Source: Theobroma cacao
Taxonomy: Eukaryota > Streptophyta > Magnoliopsida > Malvales > Malvaceae
Assembly: GCF_000208745.1 (NCBI RefSeq)
Contig: NC_030853.1
Coordinates: 14,495,203-14,559,202 of the forward strand
DNA length: 64,000 nucleotides
Direction of reading: 5' to 3'
Made by a program: the position numbers and the translations under genes. The notes under the pieces were generated by a model. It was not told the origin of the DNA, did not search any database, and saw only the letters and a program-made list of their open reading frames with translations. Below are positions 11,567-23,119 of this stretch, in pieces; positions within the stretch are counted from its first letter, which is position 1; every line of letters begins with the position of its first letter.

Positions 11567-14500
11567 TTATACGTGATGGTGTTGTAGTTGCAAGAGCCTA
11601 GAATACGCTCCTTCGGCTCGGCTAATCAATTCGGCGTGGCTGCCTTGTTCTACAATGCGCCCATCTTGCACCACTCCAATACTGTCAACATTTCTTATTG
11701 TCGAGAGACGGTGAGCCACAAGCACCGTGGTGCGGCCCCTCATTAGCCTTTCAAGTGCTTCTTGTAGTACACACTCTGATTCTGCATCAAGTGCACTAGT
11801 GGCCTCATCAAGTAATAGTATGGTTGGGTCCTTAAGCACAGCCCTCGCAATTGCAATTCTTTGTTTCTGACCTCCAGAGAGCTGAACCCCTCTCTCACCT
11901 ACTGGTGTTTTGTACCCATCAGGCAATGCACTAACAAATCCATGCACATTAGCTGCACGGGCTGCTTCAATTACTTCCGCTTCAGTTGCCCCTTCTTTTC
12001 CATAGGCAATGTTATCAAAAATGCTGGCTGCAAAGAGGGCTGGCTCTTGTTGCACCAATCCAATTTTAAGCCTAAGAGACTTCAAGTTCAATCTCCGTAT
12101 ATCTTTTCCATCGATCATAACCTTTCCAGCAATAGGATCATAGAACCGCTCAATCAATGCAATGACTGAACTCTTGCCAGAGCCACTAGCCCCGACAAGT
12201 GCTTGGTTTTGGCCAGCACGGATTCGAAGGTTAAGGTCTTTAAACACACTGACATCAGGTCGTGAAGGATATGCAAAATCAACATGCCTAAGTTCAATTT
12301 CTCCACGAATTGATTCAACTGGCTCTCCCTCAGGATCATCTGGGTCAATCTTGGTTGAACGATCTAAAATGGAGAACACTGAACCGACAGCTTCACCACC
12401 CCTAATGATCTCAGGAGCAAGACTAACAGTTTCTGCCACAGAATTTGCTGTGACCACTAATACCACAAAAACCTTAATCACCTTAGAGAACGTGGAGACA
12501 CCTTTGCTAACAAGGTGGGCGCCATACCAAAGTATGAGAGCTTCAGAGGCATAAAGAGCCAGTTGCGATAAGCCAAAGAGGAGGCCAGAAGTTTGGCTGC
12601 GGCCAAGGCTTCGCTTCTGTGGAACTCGGAGCTCATAGCAAAATAATGAGAGGATCTTGTTTTGTGCATTGAAGGCTGCAACTGTTCTGATATTGCTTAC
12701 ACCTTCACCAGCAATCATGCTAGTCTTGGCATGTGCCTTGGCGGTGTCACCAGCAAACCCTTTGAGAGAGAGTTGCTGCAGTGTAAAATTAAACAGAATT
12801 AACAGTCTGAAAACTGTATATATCAATTAAAAAGGAAGTTCAGTTAATTCAAGTAACGTGGGTCTTAAGACTTAAGACTGCAAAAGAGAAGTTAAGTCAA
12901 TCAACTGGGTAATAAAAGCTTTCAATAAATACAGCATTAGAACAATAAAGTTACCAACATCTAAGTTCAATTAACGTTTATATGATAGCCTTTTGTTGAA
13001 TATTTCAGAAAAAGATAAATATAAAAAAAGATTGAAGTCATTAACCTAACAGAATTACAACAACAAAAAAAGAATATTTGGTAACTGGTTAACTTAAGAT
13101 AAAAGCTTTGTTCTCGTTTGTTTCTTTGTTTCCAGTTTGGAGCTTAGAAAATAGAGTCCGTCTTATAGCCAGTTTTTATGCAGCCCTGCTCCATCATCGT
13201 AACATTTGTTATTAATGGCACACAAGAAACAAATTTGATGTCTGGCAACTACCCCAGACGTGCACTTATCATATTCAATTTCAGTTGCTTAATCTAATCT
13301 CTATTTAGGGTAAAGAGATTTTATTTCTTTTTCCCTGTTCTTGTCCAAATTCCAAGCAGTTATCACTGCCTTAAGCTTCAATGGGGTGGGACCAATGAAC
13401 ATTAAGCCAAACCAGGCTTAACTTCATTGCTAGGACCAGGCAATAAAGCTCCGTCGACAAGGACAGAATTGTGATCATGACATTGTACACATATGTAAGT
13501 GTTGTGTAGTCCCCATTTCACTATTTAGAAAGCATGCGCCAACTTTTTAGCACGCAGAGTCAACCAACGGCCAGTTGGCCTCAGTTTGAAAAAACAAGCC
13601 CAGATTCTAAACCCCCCGTAAACTGAAGCCTAAACCCTTAAACGACAATAATGCACAAAGGATTTTACCGTGTGAAATATGCACCTCCCACACAAGTTAT
13701 TACCCAGCTACAACATCCGCACTTTCTATCTCTTAGGCACTGCCATAACACTGTTCTACTGTCACAACCTGACACTCTCCAGGGAAATAAAAAACAAACA
13801 GAGAAAAAGAAGAAGATATTATCTTCAAAATATATTACATCATGAATTATATGATCACGGGAGAAGAATCTTTTGAAACTATCATACACTTTGGTGGCAT
13901 CTGGTATATAGATGGATTGTAAACAAAGCTATCAAAGCTCACGTTCCTAGGAAAAACAGAACCCCTTTAACTTGGTCTCTAAAATCAGACAGAGAACTGA
14001 TATACACTGTCTGGTGCAGTGTCGGTGCATTATAAAAAGGTGAGAGAAACTAGACAAGTTGAAAATTTGACTCGAGGGAAGAAAACCAAGGGAAAAAAAG
14101 AAGAAAATATAGTAGGTTATAACCTCGAGAATATAAGCTACTAACAAGAACACTTTCTCAGTAGCATGGAAGCTGATGGGTGACCAAGGAATCTTGGATA
14201 TTTTATTGTTCATTGTTATTCATTGGGGTCATTTTATATTTGGGTTTTTTTTTTTTCAATTTCTAAAAGTTGATGCACCAAACTTGGAGGAAGCACGTGC
14301 AAAGAAGTGGGGAGGAGCCACGTTGGGTTTTCTTATTTTGTCGTTTGATGGAAAGTTAAAGTGAAGTTAGATTCCAGAGAGGAAAAGAACAAGAAATATG
14401 ACACTGTATTATTATAGAGTTACTTATATGGCCCTAGTGGATTCAATAGTTTAAAAATGAATCCCGGGCAATGCAAACATTTCTTTTGAAGTAGCATAGT

Positions 14501-17500
14501 TTTGGGGTTTTTGGACTGTGGACTTGGACCACATTAGTCGAGAAAATGGTGAAATTATAGCTTAATTATCACTTAGAAAAGAAGGGGGATAGAGAGAGAG
14601 GCAAAAAAAAAATGGGTGGTTACCTGAGCAAAGTTTGCAAGGACTAGAAGAGGGAAGGTACCAAGGATGAGAAGTGAGACCCTCCATTCTACTATGAAGG
14701 CAACGATGAATGAGGTGAGGAGTGAAGTCATGTTTTGCAGTATCACCGAGATCCTCTCAGCTATCGCAGATTTCACATCAGCAGCATCAGTTGCCAATCT
14801 GGCTGCAAGAAGGCTTGAATTATGCTCTTCCTCATCGAACCATCCGACTTCATTCCTTAGAATTGCTAAAGACAAGAAAACACCACAAAATTAACATCCT
14901 TACCATGAAATTGCTAGGCAATGTATACTTCTTCCGTATCTCCTCCCTCCCCAAAAATTACAAAAAGAAAAGCCAACTAGGGTTGCAAATTAGTACCTCC
15001 AAGCATCATCCTCCTCACTCTTGTTGTGAGGTTTTCTCCCATAATACTGAAGAAATAATGCTGAATCAAATATGCAATGACAGCATATAGACCAGCTCCA
15101 ATGTAAATGAAAACATATTCTTTTGTCTTTCTTTCCATAGACGTAGGATTTGTATAGTAGAAGACCTCAATCATATTGCTCATCACAATGGCAAAAGTTG
15201 GTCCAATAAAACCAGAAAGCACAGAACCAACCGCTCCCATGATTGAATAGGGCCATTCAGGAGCATTTAGCTTGAGAAGCCGGCAGAAATAGCCATCTGG
15301 AGCAGGATTTTTACGGTCTGTCTCGGCATTTGAGATCATCTCTATTCGGCCATCAGCACCAGTACTGTAAGAATAGCTCAAGTTCCGCAAGCTGCCTGAC
15401 CGGAGGCTTAAGGACTTAGTTGATAGTGAATGACTTAGACGTGATGAACGTGAACGGCGAGTTGATGGGTTAGCAAAATCTCTATTTCCCACCATTTCTT
15501 GGAATCGGATTAATGAAGCATATGCCCCTGCCTTAGCAATCAATTCTTCATGAGTTCCTGTCTCAACAACTTGTCCTTGCTGTATAACAGCTATTGAATC
15601 AACATTCCTTATGGTGGAGAGGCGATGTGCAACAACTACAGTTGTTCTCCCTACCATGAGACGGTCAAGAGCTTCCTGAACAATACTCTCAGAGCTTGCA
15701 TCCAGAGCACTTGTTGCTTCATCAAGGAGCAAGATCTTAGGATTCTTCAACATGGCTCTAGCAATTGCAATTCTCTGTTTTTGGCCACCAGAAAGTTGGA
15801 CTCCTCGCTCTCCCACCTGAATTTGGATTGAGATGCCCATACAAACAACATTTTGTGATACAAATTAGTTTGGGGCTAAAAATTAAATTTGAACTGGAGT
15901 ACCAAGAAGTTGCACCAACCTGAGTGTTGTACCCATTAGGAAGTAGGGTAATAAAGCTGTGAGCATTTGCAGCAGAAGTAGCAGCTTCAACTTCATCCAT
16001 TGTTGCATCAGGTTTTCCATAGAGTATGTTTTCGAGGATGGTAGTTGCAAAGAGAGCAGGTTCCTGATTCACAAGTCCAATCTGATCACGTAACCATTTT
16101 AGTTGCAGTGTTTTTATATCCATATTATCCAACAAAACCTGTCCTGTTTAGACAAAAAGAAATATCAGCTCTATGATCCAGGGGGCAAAGAATATATTTA
16201 ATCTTCAAACATGACAAAAGTCTCTTAATTACCCTGGTTAGGATCATAGAACCTCTCTATCAGAGAGACAACAGTACTCTTCCCTGATCCACTACCACCA
16301 ACAACTGCAACAGTCTTTCCTGCAGGAAAGAAGATTGAAAAATTGCGAAAGATGATCACATCTGGTCTTGATGGATAGCTGAAAGTTACATCCTTGAATT
16401 CTATATTGCCATTAACCTCAGGCAGTACTTTTCCATCAGAATGGTCTTGGATTATGGAGGGCTTTTGCTTGATAATCTCCATCAACTTGTAACCAGCTGT
16501 TTTGCCTTTACTAAATGCCCCAAGATTGGAAAATGACTGTCCCAAACTCCTGCAATAGAAAACAATTAAAATCGACAATTAAGCTTAATTCATCTTCAAT
16601 CACAAAAGATAAGATACATGAGCTTAATATCTTACATGCCACCAACAATGGCAGAGAAAATTGCTGTGAATGCCTTCCCCCCGTCTGTCTGTCCATTCCT
16701 GATAAAAACACCAGCATACCAGAACACAAGGGCCCAAGACATGCAAGCTATGCCATATGTACACCCTAGCCCCAAACCCTTGGCCATGCCAGCCTTATAT
16801 CCAAGTTTTAGCGTGTTCTGTATTGCATCTGAGTAGGAATTAAGGGCCTTGCTCTCACCAACATACGAATATACAGTACGAACTTGTGCAATGGCCTGTC
16901 CACATGATTAAAGACTTAGGCAACCAGGCAGAAAAAATTAAATTAATAACATAATGCTCCCAAAGATGAAGGTGTTATACTGTAATATGGGATAAATTTC
17001 TGATAACAGAAATAAAAATGAAATTTGAAATTCCATCAGGAATTTGGAAAGTGATAGTGATAAAGTTGAAAGAAAATCGACTCCGTTGAGTGTTACACGG
17101 TAGAAGGCAGTGTAACAGATACTTCATTATTACAAACCACATGGAAGAAAAATAGTCCACAACCACAATATAACAAACAAGATATACCAGTTATAAAATA
17201 TTACAAGTTAATTTATGGTTTCTTAGGCCAAAATAGCTCACCTGCTCGGCAATTATGCCAGCATTTGCATAGGATTCCCGGCTCTTGGAAGTGAGGCCGG
17301 TCAGAGTATAGGCATATAAGCCACCAGCAAAAGCAATTCCAGGGATCACTGCCACACTTAGCAGTGCTAACCTCCAGGCTGATACAAAACCAACCACCAA
17401 ACCAGCCAGGAAAGTTGACAAATAATGTATGAAGTTCCCAACCTAAAGAAAAGAAAATATATGTTAGTCCTTAATGCTTAAAGAAACTCTTATTTCATTC

Positions 17501-18801
17501 CATTGATCACTTGAGAAACCAAATGGAGAACGTTCAAACAAAATATGCCCGCGCACGATCACACAGATATGCTAACGTGCACGGTCAAAGATTCAAGCCC
17601 GAAATAATAAGGTAGGGGACCCGCATTTATGTATAAGCAACAAACCCAGATTAGCCAGTTGAAAATTAACGCCGTGGCCAGCATCAGATTACACCCATAA
17701 AACAGAAAAAAGCGAAAAAATAAAAATAAAAAAAGGGGGGAAAACAACAACCAACCAACCTACCTTCTCACTGATGGCATCTTGGACAAGTAGAGTATCA
17801 GTTGAAACACTAAAAACAATATCCCCAGTTCTTGCATCAGTGTCAAAGAATCCAACATCTTGCTTCAACACTGCTTCTAAATACTTCTTTCTCAATGTAC
17901 TTACTTGCCTTTCCCCAGTGTACATCCAACATGCAATCTCTGGTTACCAGAAGAAGAAAACCAAATAGTAAAGTTTTCACTTTTTTAACAGCTAAAATTA
18001 ACAGCTAGCTACCACAGTAAGAAATCAAATGTACTTACAATGAAAGAGATGGGACTATAGTGGAAGATAATGTCGAAAATATATAACTTAAAAGAAATGA
18101 AAATGAGAAATTTATTAAAAGGGTATTGAGATTGACGAGTGAAGAAACAAAAGGACAAAGAGACAGCCCTTAAGACCACGTGGGCACACACCCACCGGTC
18201 CGTTTTTGGTTGAACTGGCTACACTACACGAGTCACTTATGACTGAGCCCATGGTGCAACAACTGTACTGTTGCCTGAACGATTCCTTTCAAAGATTGTA
18301 TACATTTAAAAGAAAAAGGCCTCAACTCTTAAGTCTTAACCAAAAAATAAAAAATCAAAAGAATAAGAAAATGAAATATACCTGCATAAGATGATAGGCA
18401 GACAATAAGACCAAGATACACAAAATAGAGTGCATACTGCATTAAAACAACAACAAAATTAACAGATCTTAGATCTAAAAACGTTTAAGAAAAAGTTATA
18501 GTAAAACAGAGAAAAAGAAAATTTTTGATTTGATAAAGAAAAAAAAGAAACAAACCTTGGCAACTTCATGAGTCATTTTGGACAAATCAGATTGGTTTTT
18601 TCCAAAGCCATTAACCATTTCACCAAATAATAAGAAGAAAACAGGCATTGAGGAACCATGGATAATAGCTCCCAAGCTACCAGAGATCATCAAGAAATAA
18701 TCATATTTGTCTGCAAAAGAGAAAAGTTGGTAAAATGGCAAGCTTTGTTCTTTTTTTTTTTCTGCTTCCGGGACTGCCTTTGTTTCTGTTGTTTCAGCCA
18801 T
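11567..18801 (-). CDS. ABCB19: ABC transporter B family member 19 (P-glycoprotein 19/MDR1-like auxin exporter), 10 exons, 1,249 aa
   Basis: Full-size plasma-membrane ABC exporter. The Arabidopsis orthologue moves auxin out of cells, works with TWD1 and PIN1, and has been reported to export brassinosteroids. Exons, in transcription order: 18801-18556, 18436-18382, 17939-17764, 17442-17242, 16895-16636, 16549-16233, 16143-15920, 15816-14997, 14865-14624, 12775-11567. All introns are GT-AG and phases agree; the sum is 3,750 nt, close to the 1,252 residues of the Arabidopsis protein. TM helices begin near residue 35. NBD1 has Walker [10 protein letters not shown] (397-405), LSGGQ (501-505) and Walker B ILLLDE (521-526). 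A Ser/Arg-rich linker spans about 604-670. NBD2 has GASGSGKSS (1042-1050), LSGGQ (1146-1150) and ILLLDE (1166-1171). The start ATG has A at -3 and G at +4; the in-frame codon upstream at 18,861 is TTG, not ATG. No stop or lost motif, so probably functional. N-terminus and linker match ABCB19 rather than ABCB1. Confidence 0.97.
12776..14623 (-). other. ABCB19 intron 9, 1,848 bp
   Basis: By far the longest intron of the gene; the other eight are 86-442 bp. It starts GTAACC next to exon 9 and ends TGCAG before exon 10. No transposon termini or coding homology were recognised inside. The short frames that overlap it, including those in 13,650-13,890, look like chance. Confidence 0.85.
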
Positions 18802-19242
18802 TGTAAACTCAAAATCAAAGCTAAACCAACTTTTTGAATGGAAAAACAAAAAAAAAACCAAGATAGAAAGGAAGCAAGAGCTAAAATGAGTTGAGTTGGG
18901 TTGACTCAGGGAAATTGAGTTAAAATTTTTGATTGAGAACAGCCATAAGGAAGAAAGAGAGAGAGACAGAGAGAGAGACAGGGAGGAGGATCTGGGGAGT
19001 GAAAGAAATGAGAGATCTAAAGGCCCTTTCTTTTTCTCTCTCTCTCTCTTCCTCTTTTTTAAGGTCTCGAAAATCTGACAATGTCGTTTTTGAGTTTATC
19101 AGTTCGAGAACTAAGCAGAAGAGAAGAAAAAAAAAAAGGAAAGGGCAAAGCACAAAGAGAGTGTTTGAGTGAGTGAGTGTATATATAGAGAGAGAAATTG
19201 TAAAGTTATACAAGAAAGAGAATGCATGTGTAAGACCATTGG
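18802..19242 (-). promoter_or_regulatory. ABCB19 core promoter and pyrimidine-rich 5' leader
   Basis: On the minus strand a TATA box CTATATATACAC lies at about 19,177-19,188 and a CCAAT box at 19,238-19,242, about 50 bp further upstream. A TSS about 30 bp below the TATA box would be near 19,150, giving a leader of about 350 nt. The leader holds two CT-dinucleotide tracts on the coding strand (about 18,955-18,990 and 19,036-19,056), the Y-patch/GAGA-type composition frequent at plant transcription starts. TSS position is inference. Confidence 0.6.
18920..18946 (-). promoter_or_regulatory. Upstream ORF in the ABCB19 leader, 8 codons
   Basis: The only ATG seen on the minus strand between the predicted transcription start (about 19,150) and the ABCB19 start codon. 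It encodes MAVLNQKF followed by TAA and closes 118 nt before the main ATG. Context is weak (C at -3, G at +4), so leaky scanning or reinitiation would be expected if the leader is unspliced. Regulatory effect is inference. Confidence 0.6.
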
Positions 19243-19270
19243 TCAAACCAAAAGAGTTTTTCTGGCTCAA

Positions 19271-21999
19271 AAATTAATATTTCGATGAAACAGAGTAACA
19301 TTTTTTTTTCTTTTTTTCAAATAATAACTCTTTTTGGGCAGGTAAATTGGTATAGATTTTTCTGTCCTAAAGTTCGAGGTTAAACTTACATTTAAGGTTA
19401 ACATCAATACAAATTCATTAACATAAGATCATCCAATAGTTTCCAATTCAATATCATTGAAAAATGGAAATTTAAGGAAAGAATTTGTAATTGATTTATT
19501 TTCCCTTTTCTAAATTTAGTAAAAATAATATTTTTATTTATTTTTAACTAGTATTAATGGACAAACTAATTTCTTGTTAATAGTTTTTTGTTGTTATTGT
19601 TGTTGCTGTTGTTGTTAAAATAAGAAACTTAAAAGGAAAGTTTTACCAAATAAAACTAAAGATTTTAAATATGAAATTGATGTTTGAAGATTGAAGCACG
19701 TTAACTGTAATTACGAAAGGGGAAGTTAGTTTTCTGATCCAGGTTAAACTCGAATGAGAGAATCTGGTTAACTGCAAAAAAATGTTCTGCTCTGTTGGCT
19801 GGTTTTGTCTTGGTTTTTGTGATTGGAAGGTTATTGTATAATGTAATATATATATACATATATATGTTGCAGGTCACAATTTCAGAAACAGTGAGACAAA
19901 GGAAATTTACCCTTTGAGAATTTATACAGAATTGACATGGTAGTGAAACAATCATCCCAAAAAAAAGATATTATTATGGTAGTGAAAAGAAGGTACTGTA
20001 CTTGTCATGATTTTATTGGTCTTCATTTTTTTTGTAAAATACTACTAATAATCACTGAAAGTGTTATGTAATGATAGTTTATTAGCTTTCCTTTTTGGTT
20101 AAAGGCTTTTGTATTTTTGTGATTTTGCATTTCCATAAAAAAAAATTAAAAATTTTGTTAAGTCATTTGCAGAGAAGCCCTTTCATTCACTGACAATTTG
20201 CATGTGTCATTGCAGGCTGCAGCCTCTTTTCTCAGGATGCCTACATATTTTTTGGTTTCTGGTACTTTTTATCCTCTGGTATTAGTTTCCCACCAGGAGT
20301 ACTTACTCCAATGAGCTATGAACTGGATTTTTTGCCACCAAAGTGATAGATTTGCATTAAGTATGTGAATAAATTTCATTAGATATATTCAATTTTATTA
20401 CAAATTAAGTGAGAGGACCAAAAGAGAACCTTTTTCCTAATAGAATCGATCTCTTGTTTTCAGTACATGAGTCAAATTATCAACTAAAAAGGTTAAAAAG
20501 TTAGCATACATCTAATAAAAGAAAAAGTAGAGTGGTAAGGAGACTTGAATATGAAACATTGGTTTGTGTTTTAGAGGAACAAATACGCATATGGAGCAAA
20601 ATATGCCTGATCTGCTTTACAATAGTTAAACAATAATAAACTACACTAACAAGCTAGGATGTAGGAAGTTTCTTGGTAATAATTGGATGTTCACATAAGA
20701 AATTAAATACCCAACATGGACTTGAAATAAACTAATTGTGATTTCCACTACCAAGAGCTATTTAAAATCTAGAAAATATCCATCCTTGTATATAAAGCAT
20801 GCACATCATATCTTCACAATCTTTATAATATCTTCTAATGCTAACAAATCCCACAACTATACATGCTTTATGCCAAAAGGCAACCAAAAAATTACCCAGA
20901 TAATGTTACTGCTAATTTGTTTCAAATAACATCAACAAGTTCATGGCTGCCCTAAATATTCCTAGAGAAGAATTATTTATGGGATGATGCAAAAGTTTAC
21001 TGGGGGAACAGTGGTTTTCCTGAACCCAACGGTCCACAATCAATTCATCCAAACTTCAGTCTAGTATAACTGGAAGTTCATAATAAATTGCTAGGTCCCA
21101 AGTGTATGAATGTGCCATCAGAAAGGCTCAGAAACTTGGCAACTATACCATGGGTTTTGGCCTGCAGGTTCCAAAAATCTTCTCACAGGGAAATGTAGTT
21201 TCCTCGTTATTCCTGCAGTTACTATTACAATGCCTTACCATTCTGTTCTCTGCTACAGCATTTTCAGGCTAAAACAACAGATATAGACAGGGAAATGGAA
21301 GGATTCATATTACATTTTTGGGAGTCGCAGGGTTAGTATTAGATTGGGTCAGAAAGAAAAAGGATAAATGTTTCCGCTTACTTCACTAAAGGCTGGATGG
21401 TGACTTGAGAGCAAGGGGTTAAATATCTTCTACACCTTCGGAATCGTCTTACTATTCTCCTAAGAAAGAGTAACGAGTAACAAGGGTTCCATTATGTCCA
21501 AAATATTACAAAATTTCGAAAAGTCCATGTCCATATTTGAATCCTTACTCGTACGCAAACCGACTTTGTTTTGATCTTAAATGGGTGGTTATATGTAGCA
21601 TTCAAAACAATTTGACAATTTGACAATGAAAATGCAAAGGATAATGTTTCTCTTGAGAATTTTAATGGTTAAATTATGTGTGATGGATTGACTAGTATTA
21701 CAATAGCAATGGCTGTAGACGATTGAGACGGAATCAAGTTGGTAACAACTAACTATGCTCTCTTGTTCAAAGGAATGTTTTCCAAGTCAAATCTACATTG
21801 TTTCCAGACTATTGAGAAGGTACAAGGGATAGAAGTCGTTATATGCATTTAATCCACTCAATACGTGAGATATGAGATATATTAGTAAGGGAAATGGTAT
21901 CCATTCCCAAACTTTGTAGATTATTTCCAAAAAATTACTTTGTTTCTTAACAAAAACATGCACGTTACTTATGTAATTTTATATAATGTAAAAATTTAT
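19271..21999. other. Intergenic region upstream of ABCB19, no gene recognised
   Basis: AT-rich sequence without convincing ORFs or transposon termini. It contains a short TTG-type microsatellite (about 19,589-19,616) and a TATATATA tract near 19,847-19,866. Distal promoter elements of ABCB19 would lie in its left part, but none could be picked out with confidence. Confidence 0.6.
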
Positions 22000-23119
22000 T
22001 GTCACACCTCAAACTCAAGGTTTTGGGACCTAACAGACGTCATATGCTTATGAGATGAATCCCTTAAGCATGTAAGGTAGCAATGTCATACTTAATCAAA
22101 TACACTATGTCCAATGTCTTTTCAAAATCTACACTTTACAAGATTCTCAATTCTCCAAATATAACACAAGCATGTAAGGCAACAACATCATACTTAATCA
22201 AATGCACTATGTCCAATGTCTTTTCAAAATCTACACTTTACAAGATTCTCAATTCTTCAAATATAATATTAAAATACAATTCTCCCAAAGATTTAAAATT
22301 GAATACTCACATCATAGCTTATAATTATCCAAGGGCATATGTAAATCTTGCAAACCAAAACTCTCGCCAAGCAAGTCTAACTTTCAAACATGCAAAGATG
22401 TCGAAACTTGTAAAATGATGAGAATTAAAGGAATGAGTACAACCACTCAGTAAGTAACTAACATCCCTTCAACCTAATTAAGCATGTTCAAAACATTTAG
22501 ACCAAAATTATCAATATTCATATAGATATCAAGACAGAATTTTGGATAATCTCATTTAGAATCATATATTTTAAAATTTCATTTTCAAATAATGGAAGTC
22601 AATATAATTTCACTTCTGATAACGAAGTTGAACAAAATTTTGAAACTTTTAGATGACAAAAAAAAAAAACATAATTTCACACTAAATTCAAATTTTTTTG
22701 GTCTCTTATAATATGCTACGACCACACTTAACTCCTGTGGCATAAGTTAAAATAAAGACCACAATTAATCCCAATGGCATGGGTTAGAATCAAAACCACA
22801 ATTAACCCTAGTGACATGAGACAGAAGTATATCAAAAGCTACCATTGACTAAACTGAACAGATATCACAAATACCACTATTTTGTAATCAATGTTGCGGT
22901 TGGGAGATCAATTTCTAATTACAGAATACATGTCGACATGACTAACATTTACCATTGGCAAGATCAGAGCATAGCTATACTAGGAGACAAAACAAAAATA
23001 TAAATTTTTAGATTACTTAATTTCACAAAATAGTGTATCCACTTTCTCAAAACATATCTCTTGCACATATAAAACATAATCATTTCAAACTAAGTATTCA
23101 TAAAGATAATCATATATGC
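22000..23119. mobile_element. Left part of an old LTR-like block beginning TGTCACACCTC
   Basis: TGTCACACCTCAAACTC at 22,000 is the kind of terminus seen, as reverse complement, at the 3' end of large plant Gypsy LTRs (…GAGGTGTGACA). The sequence is non-coding and AT-rich, and is interrupted at 23,119 by a younger solo LTR. The matching right end was not found in 26,026-27,758, so boundary and orientation (probably minus) are uncertain. Confidence 0.5.
22066..22269. repeat. Tandem duplication, two 102-bp units
   Basis: AAGCATGTAAGG starts at 22,066 and again at 22,168; the two 102-bp units are nearly identical (a few substitutions by eye). Because 102 is a multiple of three, the overlapping frame 22,083-22,418 shows the same peptide twice. 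I take that as a by-product and not as a gene. Confidence 0.9.

Noticed and set aside
11861..12681. Open frames on both strands over ABCB19 exon 10
   Set aside because: Shadows of the conserved NBD2 coding exon.
18859..18861. Alternative in-frame ABCB19 start 20 codons upstream
   Set aside because: The codon is TTG, not ATG. The ATG at 18,801 has a good context and matches the family N-terminus.
22083..22418. 111-codon frame with a repeated peptide
   Set aside because: Explained by a 102-bp tandem duplication in LTR-like DNA; no recognisable domain.
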